Source: Myxococcales bacterium (lineage in GTDB: Bacteria; Myxococcota_A; UBA9042). From it: DNA of 64,000 nt. Positions 8,337 through 16,215 of the stretch are shown here, piece by piece. Where the stretch lies: the NCBI GenBank assembly GCA_009692425.1, contig SHZF01000013.1, positions 1 to 64,000 on the forward strand, in the 5' to 3' direction. Every line of letters begins with the position of its first letter. Position 1 is the stretch's first letter. The position numbers were made by a program, and so were the translations under genes. The notes beneath the pieces are model-generated. The model did not search any database. It was given only the letters and a program-made list of their open reading frames with translations, and was not told the origin of the DNA.

Positions 8337-9683
8337 CTACACGACGCGCTTCCGCCGCCGCGCCAACGCCAGCCCGAGCGCCAGAAGCGCCAGAAGCGCC
8401 CACCACGCACCAGCCGGAGTCGAGGTCGGCGCAGCCGTACACCCGCTCGAAGCCACCCGCGGATTCGTCACCACCGGGCCCACGCCCGGCTTGACGCCCG
8501 CGTCGGTCGCGCCGCCCGTCGCAGAATCGGACGCTCCACCGGCGCCGCCGTCCGTTCCCACGGCCCCGCCACCGTCCACACCCGGCGTTCCAGCACCCGC
8601 ATCGGCCCCGCCGGCCGCGTCCGCTCCGCCCGCCGGGGTGCCCGCATCGGCCGTAGAGGTGCCGCCGACGCAGCCGCTCGGTGTGCACACCCCGCCGTTG
8701 GCGCACGCGCCCTTGCACTTGCCCTTGCACCCGTCGTCGTCGCCGCACATCTTGCCGGTGCAGTTCGCTGTGCACGCCGCAGCGCCGCACACGGTGGCCT
8801 GGTCGGGGCAGCACGTACCCTTCTGCACGCAGCCGGGGTCGCAGTCGCAGGTGCCGACGCCCTTGCCCTTGCAGTCCGTGCCCTTGCACGTGCCCGAAGG
8901 CTTGCACTCTGTCAGGTAATCCATGCAGCAGTCTTTGGCCCCCTCGCACTCCGCATCGCACTGGCATGCCGACTTGTCGCCGAGGAACTTGCCGCACTGG
9001 CCCTTGCACGACGGGCCGACGGGCGCGGCACACAACTTGTCGTAGTCCGCGCAGCAGTCGCCGTACTGCTTGCACTCCTTGTCGCAGTTGCAGGGGGCGC
9101 TGTTGCCGAGGAAATTGCCGCACTGGCCCTGGCACGAGCCTTTCGTCGGGTCGTTGCACGCCTTGTAGCCGCAGTCCTGCACGGGCGTGTACAGCTTGCC
9201 GCCGGCCGTTGCGGCCTGCTTCGTGACGCACGCCTGGTCCTTGGCCAGCAGGCACGCGACCAACTTCTTGCAGTCGGCATCGGCCTTGCACGCGGCGGTC
9301 TGCGCGGCGCACTTCGTGTCCCAGCACGGGTTTTCGTTGAACGAGCCTCCACCGCCGTCTATCGGCGTGATGTCGGCCGTCGTGATGTCGGTCTGGATGC
9401 CGTCGGCAGAGCCTGTGTCGGGCGTAATGGCCGCATCGGCGGTCGCGGTCGCGGTTGCGTCCGTGGCCAAGGCTGCGTCTCCCGAGGCTCCGGCATCCTG
9501 AATGAGCGCGGCATCGGTCGCGGTCGCGTCCGTGGCCAAGGCTGCGTCCCCCGAGGCTCCGGCATCCTGAATGAGCGCGGCATCGGTCGCGCCGGCGTCC
9601 GCTTCGGCCATGGCCGGCGGGGCGGTCAGGGCACTCAGGGCAAGAACGCCCAACGTGACGGCTGCAAACAGATCGACGCGCAT
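8337..9683 (-). CDS. Somatomedin-B-like Cys-rich protein with MYXO-CTERM-type tail
   Basis: The ATG at 9683, preceded by GGAG, opens a Sec signal peptide (cleavage near PPAMA). Then come an Ala/Asp/Thr-rich stretch containing two 23-residue repeats, a Cys-rich core, a Gly/Ala/Asp-rich linker, and a C-terminus of SSGCTAAP, a hydrophobic helix and ARRRKR. The tail matches the MYXO-CTERM sorting signal, whose invariant Cys is thought to be lipidated and processed during surface sorting. The core has three or four somatomedin-B-like modules of the pattern CxGxC-(n)-CxCDxxC-(n)-GDCCxDY. In animals such modules bind protein partners; here an adhesive function is inferred. The protein is 448 aa. Confidence 0.85.
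   Translation of the reverse strand: MRVDLFAAVTLGVLALSALTAPPAMAEADAGATDAALIQDAGASGDAALATDATATDAALIQDAGASGDAALATDATATATADAAITPDTGSADGIQTDITTADITPIDGGGGSFNENPCWDTKCAAQTAACKADADCKKLVACLLAKDQACVTKQAATAGGKLYTPVQDCGYKACNDPTKGSCQGQCGNFLGNSAPCNCDKECKQYGDCCADYDKLCAAPVGPSCKGQCGKFLGDKSACQCDAECEGAKDCCMDYLTECKPSGTCKGTDCKGKGVGTCDCDPGCVQKGTCCPDQATVCGAAACTANCTGKMCGDDDGCKGKCKGACANGGVCTPSGCVGGTSTADAGTPAGGADAAGGADAGAGTPGVDGGGAVGTDGGAGGASDSATGGATDAGVKPGVGPVVTNPRVASSGCTAAPTSTPAGAWWALLALLALGLALARRRKRVV
9461..9598. repeat. 69-bp tandem repeat, two copies, within coding sequence
   Basis: Two head-to-tail copies of 69 bp (9461-9529 and 9530-9598) differ at only a few bases. They encode a 23-residue Asp/Ala-rich unit (DAALIQDAGASGDAALATD...) in the linker after the signal peptide of the somatomedin-B-like protein. 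The in-frame length and near identity indicate a recent duplication that lengthens a flexible spacer. Confidence 0.9.
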
Positions 9684-9802
9684 CGGACACTCCGGAGTTT
9701 GATCGGGCATTGAGGGCGCAACTGGACGCAAAGTCCAACGCGGCGGGGCAGTACGGTAGCCCATTTTAGCCGGGGGTCGCAAGGAAATTCTGCGTGTTGC
9801 GC

Positions 9803-9842
9803 CGGCCCAGCACGAGCCTACCCGGCCCAGCACGAGCCTACC
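9803..9842. repeat. 20-bp direct tandem duplication at the GH19 gene 3' end
   Basis: The unit CGGCCCAGCACGAGCCTACC occurs twice head to tail (9803-9822 and 9823-9842). Each copy contains CTA, the reverse complement of a TAG stop, and the inner one is the actual stop of the GH19 lysozyme gene. The duplication therefore leaves the protein unchanged and adds a spare stop-containing unit downstream. Confidence 0.85.
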
Positions 9843-10752
9843 CGGCCCGCAACACCTTGAGCGCCTGCTGGTGGCGCTTGTCGCGATCGGCCTTGCCATT
9901 CGTGCCGCCGTTGATGCGCCGCGTGATCGAGTCGAACTGGCCGGCGTCGGCGTGCTCGTTCAGGCCGCGCTTCTGCCAGAACCATGCGGCGACCAGGTAC
10001 TTCATGTCGTCGTCTTTCGCCCGCCCCGGATTCTTCTCGAGATCGGCGCCGCCCGTCATGCCGGCGAGGTCGCCCGACGCCTCGCGGTAATTGGCGCGAC
10101 CGGTCACCTGGATCGCGCCACGCCCCTTGAACTTCTTGCCGTCGCCCGCCTGGTTGTTGCCGAGGTCGCGCCGACCTTCGTAGTCCGCGCCGCTGGCAAA
10201 CTCCTCGAACCACTGCAGCCCGCCCGACTCGTGGCCGATCTGGGCCAGGTACGCCGCCTTGCGCTCGACCGTCGTGAGGCCCGCCAGATACATCGACGGA
10301 TTCAGCCCCCTGAGTTCCTTGCCGGCGCGCGCGGCATCTACCTGGAACAACTGGAGGAACTGCTCCAGCGTCACCGAGCACATGTCGGCCTTGACGAGCG
10401 CCGCCGCCGTCTTCTGATCGACCCGGCCCGTCGCCGGTAGCCCGTAGGCCTTCTGGAACTCGCTGACTGTCTGCACGGTCGCGGGTTGAAAGCTCCCGCT
10501 CACCGGCGTACCAAAGCCCAACCGGGTCAAGCGCGCCTGCACGTCGGTGACCGCTTCGCCTGCCATGCCCGGTTCGAGCGTGCCGGCGCCCGCCACGACA
10601 TCGGCAAACGACGGCGCCGGCCGCGTCCCGGCTTGCGGCTGTGGAGCGACCGGCCGTTGCGCACCTCCCGGCGCCTGCGCAGTCGGCTGCGATGCGGCGG
10701 GACCGCGTGCACCTGCCTGGGGCGCCTGCTGGTTCGGTTGGAGTTGCGGCAC
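9838..10752 (-). CDS. Peptidoglycan-binding / GH19-like lysozyme (endolysin-type)
   Basis: The 304-aa protein starts at a GTG (10752) with GGGAG upstream. After a Pro/Gln/Ala-rich N-terminus of about 50 residues lies a PG_binding_1 domain (GMAGEAVTDVQARLTRLGF to VDQKTAAALV), followed by a GH19 chitinase/lysozyme-like domain. The proposed catalytic Glu is in AQIGHESGG, and KGRGAIQVTGRANY is the family's substrate-cleft motif. Enzymes of this layout cut the glycan strand of peptidoglycan and are common in phage endolysins and injected effectors. I see no Sec signal and no holin, spanin or phage genes around it, so export, if any, is by an unrecognised route. A 20-bp duplication overlaps its stop. 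Confidence 0.85.
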   Translation of the reverse strand: MPQLQPNQQAPQAGARGPAASQPTAQAPGGAQRPVAPQPQAGTRPAPSFADVVAGAGTLEPGMAGEAVTDVQARLTRLGFGTPVSGSFQPATVQTVSEFQKAYGLPATGRVDQKTAAALVKADMCSVTLEQFLQLFQVDAARAGKELRGLNPSMYLAGLTTVERKAAYLAQIGHESGGLQWFEEFASGADYEGRRDLGNNQAGDGKKFKGRGAIQVTGRANYREASGDLAGMTGGADLEKNPGRAKDDDMKYLVAAWFWQKRGLNEHADAGQFDSITRRINGGTNGKADRDKRHQQALKVLRAG

Positions 10753-10904
10753 GCTGCGGTGTCTCCCGGGAGTATCGTGTCCCGGTTCGGTCCAATCCCG
10801 AAGCTAAGGCGCAAGTTGGATTCGCGCAATCCGCAGCCACGGGACGGCAACGCAGGTGGTGCGCGCGCGCCTCAGCCGCGATCGTGTGCCGGGCAAACTG
10901 AGCG

Positions 10905-13900
10905 CTATGGGCACACCCAGTCGATCTTCACGTTGTCGACCCAGATGCCGCCGCCGTTGTTGTTCTGAAAGTTGTGCAAGAACGTAAACGTCACCTGCAC
11001 CGGCTTGCCGACCTCGCTCGTCAGCGCCACCGAGATCGCCTCGAAACCCTTCGTGCTGCTGCACTTCGTCGCCCGTGGCTGCCCGCCGACCAGCACACTG
11101 AACGTGTCGGTCAGACCCGAACAGCCCGGCGGCGACGTCTCGGCGGGGTCGCGCTCGAACCGCAGGTGCAACGAGAGCGTCGCGTTCGTAACGCCGTCCG
11201 GGATCGTGACGACCGGCAACTGCGCGTTCGCCACGCCGGGCCCGACGTTGTACGAGTGCTTTCCTGTGAACGGGTTGATGTTGCCTACGTACAAGGCGGC
11301 CGGCGCGCTGGCGAACTGGGTCTTGTCGATCGTCCAGGCGATTTGGTTGTTTGTCGCCTGGCCCACGATGCCGCCCATGGTGCCGTTGTCGAAGTTCGCT
11401 GCGTACGTCGGCACGGCGACGAACTTGCAGCCGCTCGCCGGGACGCAGGTGTCCGTCGTGCAAGCCTTGCCATCGTCGCAGACGACCGCAGCGCCCACGC
11501 ACGTCCCGCCGGCCGAACACGCGTCGCCCGCCGTGCACGCGCTGCCATCGGTGCACGCGGCACCCGCTGTGGGGGTGCTCGCGCAGGCACCCGTCTTCGG
11601 ATTGCACGCATCGGTGGTGCACCCATTGCCGTCGTTGCACTGGCCGGGGAACGGAGCGTTGGCGCACTGACCACTGCCCTTGTCGCAAGAGTCCTGCGTG
11701 CACAGGTTGCCGTCGTCGCAGTTCTTGGGCGCGCCGAAGCAGGCGCCATTGACCAGGCACGTGTCCGATGTGGTGCACGCATTGCCGTCCTCGCACGCGG
11801 TGCCTGGCGCGGGCTTGCCCCCACAGGCTCCGGTCGCGGGGTCACAGGCGTCTTGGGTGCAGACGTTCTTGTCGTCGCATACGACCGGCGCTCCCTGGCA
11901 CGCGCCGCCGCCGCACTTGTCGCCCGTCGTGCAGCCGCTGCCGTCATTGCAGGCTGCGCCGTCTTGCGGTTTCGTGGTGCAGCCGACGCCCGCCGTGCAC
12001 GCGTCGAGCGTACACGGATTGGCGTCGTCGCAGGCCTTGGCGCCTGCGCCCTTGCACGTTCCCGCCACGCACGCATCGCCAGTCGTACACGGGTCGCCGT
12101 CGTCGCACGCCGGGCCGCTCGCCGCGCCGTGCAGGCAGCCCGCCGTCTTGTCGCACGCGTCGGTCGTACACGGCTTCCCGTCGTCGCAGGCCTTGGCATC
12201 GGCCGTGTGGACGCAGCCGAGCGCCGGGTCGCACGCATCGAGCGTGCACGCGACCGTGTCCTGGCAGTTCAGCGGCAAGCCGATGCACTGGCCCGCAGCA
12301 CACACGTCGCTCGCCGAGCACAGGCTCTTGTCGTTGCACGTCGTCCCCGGCGCGGCGGGAGTTGGTAGGCACTGTCCGAGAGCGGCGAGGCACTGGTTCT
12401 TCAGGCACGGCGTGTCGCCGCTGGCGTCGCACACCACGACGGTCCCGGGCTTGGCCTGGCACTTGTTCGCGATGCACGCCGGCACGCCGTTGCATTTGTT
12501 GGCGTCGTCCTTGCAGTTGGCGTCGGTTTGGCACGCGCATTGGTTCGCGAAGCCCTGGCACTTGCCGCCGATGCAGGCCGAGAATCCGGTGCATGGGTCG
12601 CCGTCGTCGCATGTGGTCGGGGGCAACGTCGGCAGGCCCTTGCTCGAACAGCCGTTCTTCGTGTCGCATGAATCCTGCGTGCACGGGTTCTTGTCATCGC
12701 AGGAGACCGGATTGGCGAGGCACACGCCAGACACGCACTGGCCGGCGCCGGTGCAAGCGTTCGCGTCGTCGCACGGCGCTCCGTTGGGTTGCAGCACCGC
12801 GACGCACTGTCCCGTCGAACCGTTGCACCCGACCGACTGGCAGGGGCCGTTCGCAACTGTGCACTCGATCGCTGGGCCGGGTAGGCACGCTCCGTTGACG
12901 CACGCCGGCACGCCATTGCACTTGTCGCCATCGTCCTTGCAGTCGGCCGCCGTCACGCACACCGCGCACACGTACTTGCCGGGTGCACACTGGCCGGCCG
13001 CGCAGGTGTCGCCCTGTGTGCACACGCTGCCGTCGTCGCACGCGTTGGTGTTCGGCGTGAACACGCAGCCGTTGGCGACGTCGCACGCATCGTTCGTGCA
13101 GAGGCTCGTGTCGGCGCACACAACGCCGCTGCCGCCGCCGCACTTGCCGGCCGTGCACACGCTGCCGCTGGTGCACGCGTTGGCGTCGTCGCAGGCCGTC
13201 CCGTCGGGTTTGGCCTTCTTGCCGCCGGCGGCATCCGTCGTCACGCAGGCGGCGTCGCACACCACCGCGCTGCCGGGCTTGGGCACGCACTGGTTCGCCT
13301 GGCACACCGGCACGCCGTTGCACGCGTCACCGTCGTCTTTGCAGTCCGCATCGACCTTGCACGCGCACGAGGACACGCCCGGCGCACACCCGCCGCCTTT
13401 GCACACGTCGCCCTGCGTACAGGCCTCGCCGTCGTCGCACGGCACGCCGTCCGCGTTCTTCGCCACGCAGCCCGCCAGCTTGTTGCACGCCTCGACCGTG
13501 CACGGGTTTTTGTCGTCGCAAACCACTGCCTTGCCCGCACACGCCCCGGCGCCGTCGCACGCGTCGAACGCGGTGCACACGGTCCCGTCGTTGCACGCGG
13601 TGCCGGTGGGGAACGACACGAGCCCGCACGTCCCCTTCTTCGCGTCACACAGGTTGGCCGCGCACAGGCCGCCGAGCGCTGCATCGCAGACGACCGCCGA
13701 CCCCGGCTTGCCGGCGCACTGCCCGCCGACGCACACGAGCACGCCGTTGCACAGGTCGCCGTCGTCCTTGCAGTCGGCATCGGCCTGGCAGGCGCACGTC
13801 CCGGCGCCGGAGACACACTTGGTGTCCTTGCACTGGTCGCCCTGCGTGCACGGGTTGCCGTCGTCGCATGGCGTCACGCTCGGCGTGTGGTAGCAGCCGC

Positions 13901-16067
13901 TGGCAGGGTTGCAGCCGTCGTCGGTGCACAAGTTGCCGTCGATGCAGTTGCCCACCACGCCGCCGCACTTGCCGCCCGCGCAAACATCGCCGAACGTGCA
14001 GGCGTCGGAGTCGGAGCACGCAGCGCCAGCAATCTTCAGCACGACCTTGCACTGGCCGGTCGAGGGCTGGCACGTGTTCGTCGCGCACGGTCCGTTGCCG
14101 GTCACCGGGCACGTGACGACCGAGCCGGCCTTGGGCACGCACTGCCCCGCCTGGCACGCCAGCACGCCGTTGCAGAAGTTGCCGTCGTCCTGCTTGGCGC
14201 AATCGGCGTCGGTCTGGCACCCGCACGTGTTCGCGCCGCCGCCGCAGGTGCCACCCACCGAGCACGCATCGCCCGCCGTGCACGGGTTGGCGTCGTCGCA
14301 GGGGGTGCCCACCACGGCGATGTGACTGCAGCCCTGCGCGGTGCAGGCATCTTTCGTGCACGGGTTGGCGTCGTCGCACGTCGTCGCCGCGGCGCCCTGG
14401 CACGCGCCCGCCTTGCACTGTCCACCGCTCGTGCAAGCCGTCGAACTGCCGCAGGTCTGGCCGTCGGGCAGCACGCTCGCCACGCACAATGTCGACTTCG
14501 GGTCGCAGGTGTTCATCGTGCACGAATCGCCCGTCACGGGGCAGGTCACGCCCTTGCCGTCCGGCACGCACGCGCCCTTGACGCACTGCAGGCCGCCATT
14601 GCACGGGTTGCTGTCATCGCCAGCCGCGCAGTCTGCCGTCGCCTGGCACTGGCAGGCGTTCTTGCCGGGCACGCACGCGCCGGCGCTGCACTGGTCGCCA
14701 AAAGTACACACATTGTCGTCGTTGCACGGGATCGCGGCGCTGGCCGGCCACGGCACATTCTGGCAGCCCGTCGCGGGGTCACACGAGTCCTGCGTGCACG
14801 GGTTGCCGTCGGCACACACGGGCGCCGCGCCGCCGGAGCACTTGCCGCCGGTCACGCAGGCGTCGCCGACCGTACACGCATTGCCGTCGCTGCACGGGAC
14901 CTTTTCTCCCGCGGCCGGAACGATCGCCTTCTCCGTGCAGGTCCCTGTACCGGGCACGCAGACCGCGGTGACGCACGGTCCCGACGCGGCCGGGCACGCC
15001 ACGACGCTGGCCGGGTCGGGGAGACACTGGCCATTGACGCATTGCGGCACGCCGTTGCACAGGTTGGCGTCGTCGGCGCAGTCGGCCGGCTTGGAGCAAG
15101 CGCAGGCGCCCGCGGCGCCCTTGCAGGCCTGGCCCTCGCAGTGGTCACCTTGCGTGCATGGGTTGCCGTCGGAACACGCCGCCGCCGGGCCGAACGCCCC
15201 ATGCTGGCACGGCCCGGTCGGCGTGCGTGCCGCCCACGTAGATCCGTCGCAGCTGTCTTGGGTGCACGCATTGCCGTCGTCGCAATCGATCAGGAAGCCG
15301 CCCTTGCATTTGCCGCCGCTGCACTGCGTGCTCACGGAGCAGGCGTTGCCGTCGTCGCACAGCGCGAAGTCGGGCAGGGGATTGTAGGTACACGGAGCGC
15401 CCGGCTGTCCCGCCGCGCACAGGTCCGCCGTGCACGGGTCGCCGTCGTCGCACCCGGCGCTGCCCACGCACAGGCCGCCGAGACACGCATCTTTGCCGGT
15501 GCACGCATAGCCGTCGTCGCAGACAGTGCCATCGGACCCGACGCCATGGGTGCAGCCGCTGCCGCTCGCGCAGTCGTCTGTCGTACACGCCACGCCGTCG
15601 TCGCACGCGATCGCGCTGACGGGCTGACACACCTGAAGAGCATCGCACGCGGCCGTCGCCACGCAGGGATCGCCCGACGCGCACGCAGCACCAGCCGCTG
15701 CGGGCTTCGTCGCGCACTGGTGCGACGCCGGATCACAAAACGCGGCGACGCAGGCCTTGCCCGCCGCCAGCAGGGCACAATCGGCGCTGGCGAGGCAGAA
15801 CCCCTTGGTTGGTGTCGTGTCGCCGCCGCCGCCCGCGTCCGCGACTCCGCCGATGCCGCCCCCGCCGGCGTGGCCGTCCGGGTTGAGGATGGGGACCGAG
15901 CCCGTCTCGACTTCGGCGCCCTGGCAACCGGTGGCCAGCCAGGCCCCGGCAAGCACGCCGGCGATGCGGGCGCTGTGGGTGCTGTGGGCGCGGTATTCGC
16001 TGTAGGCCCTGTGGGCGCTACGGCGCGACCCGAGCCTCTGCCGCGATCCGGTAGGTTCACAATGCAT
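10905..16067 (-). CDS. Giant Cys-repeat lipoprotein (1720 aa) with C-terminal jelly-roll domain
   Basis: The ATG at 16067 has AGGAG upstream and opens a basic N-region, hydrophobic helix and lipobox ATGC; the track ORF's extra 73 residues are unlikely. After a Gly/Asp-rich spacer almost the whole protein is built from alternating Cys-rich half-units of the types CxDGNxCTxxDxC and GxxCxxGxCxG, dozens in all, with an intermittent CACxxDADCKDDGDxCNG block. The last 170 residues, from YAANFDNGTMG to IDWVCP, form a jelly-roll domain resembling those at the ends of the 2291-aa and 921-aa proteins here. The all-disulfide rod must fold outside the cytoplasm; a stalk-like adhesin is inferred. No catalytic motif is seen. 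Confidence 0.85.
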   Translation of the reverse strand: MHCEPTGSRQRLGSRRSAHRAYSEYRAHSTHSARIAGVLAGAWLATGCQGAEVETGSVPILNPDGHAGGGGIGGVADAGGGGDTTPTKGFCLASADCALLAAGKACVAAFCDPASHQCATKPAAAGAACASGDPCVATAACDALQVCQPVSAIACDDGVACTTDDCASGSGCTHGVGSDGTVCDDGYACTGKDACLGGLCVGSAGCDDGDPCTADLCAAGQPGAPCTYNPLPDFALCDDGNACSVSTQCSGGKCKGGFLIDCDDGNACTQDSCDGSTWAARTPTGPCQHGAFGPAAACSDGNPCTQGDHCEGQACKGAAGACACSKPADCADDANLCNGVPQCVNGQCLPDPASVVACPAASGPCVTAVCVPGTGTCTEKAIVPAAGEKVPCSDGNACTVGDACVTGGKCSGGAAPVCADGNPCTQDSCDPATGCQNVPWPASAAIPCNDDNVCTFGDQCSAGACVPGKNACQCQATADCAAGDDSNPCNGGLQCVKGACVPDGKGVTCPVTGDSCTMNTCDPKSTLCVASVLPDGQTCGSSTACTSGGQCKAGACQGAAATTCDDANPCTKDACTAQGCSHIAVVGTPCDDANPCTAGDACSVGGTCGGGANTCGCQTDADCAKQDDGNFCNGVLACQAGQCVPKAGSVVTCPVTGNGPCATNTCQPSTGQCKVVLKIAGAACSDSDACTFGDVCAGGKCGGVVGNCIDGNLCTDDGCNPASGCYHTPSVTPCDDGNPCTQGDQCKDTKCVSGAGTCACQADADCKDDGDLCNGVLVCVGGQCAGKPGSAVVCDAALGGLCAANLCDAKKGTCGLVSFPTGTACNDGTVCTAFDACDGAGACAGKAVVCDDKNPCTVEACNKLAGCVAKNADGVPCDDGEACTQGDVCKGGGCAPGVSSCACKVDADCKDDGDACNGVPVCQANQCVPKPGSAVVCDAACVTTDAAGGKKAKPDGTACDDANACTSGSVCTAGKCGGGSGVVCADTSLCTNDACDVANGCVFTPNTNACDDGSVCTQGDTCAAGQCAPGKYVCAVCVTAADCKDDGDKCNGVPACVNGACLPGPAIECTVANGPCQSVGCNGSTGQCVAVLQPNGAPCDDANACTGAGQCVSGVCLANPVSCDDKNPCTQDSCDTKNGCSSKGLPTLPPTTCDDGDPCTGFSACIGGKCQGFANQCACQTDANCKDDANKCNGVPACIANKCQAKPGTVVVCDASGDTPCLKNQCLAALGQCLPTPAAPGTTCNDKSLCSASDVCAAGQCIGLPLNCQDTVACTLDACDPALGCVHTADAKACDDGKPCTTDACDKTAGCLHGAASGPACDDGDPCTTGDACVAGTCKGAGAKACDDANPCTLDACTAGVGCTTKPQDGAACNDGSGCTTGDKCGGGACQGAPVVCDDKNVCTQDACDPATGACGGKPAPGTACEDGNACTTSDTCLVNGACFGAPKNCDDGNLCTQDSCDKGSGQCANAPFPGQCNDGNGCTTDACNPKTGACASTPTAGAACTDGSACTAGDACSAGGTCVGAAVVCDDGKACTTDTCVPASGCKFVAVPTYAANFDNGTMGGIVGQATNNQIAWTIDKTQFASAPAALYVGNINPFTGKHSYNVGPGVANAQLPVVTIPDGVTNATLSLHLRFERDPAETSPPGCSGLTDTFSVLVGGQPRATKCSSTKGFEAISVALTSEVGKPVQVTFTFLHNFQNNNGGGIWVDNVKIDWVCP

Positions 16068-16215
16068 GTCGCCGCTCCTGAGGCCGCGCCGCCAGCGCCC
16101 CGAACGGCGGGCGTGCGAGCCGCATCCACGGATGGTAGCGGTCCTGCCGCCGCCGAACAAACCCGTTTTGGTGAGCGAGCCGTGGCGACCTTGCGGCGAC
16201 CCGGGAGAGCCCCCG

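Noticed and set aside
10905-16067. Regularly spaced repeats that could suggest a CRISPR array or satellite DNA
   Set aside because: The repeats are coding, keep one frame, vary in DNA sequence and preserve Cys spacing; there are no identical repeats with unique spacers and no cas genes.
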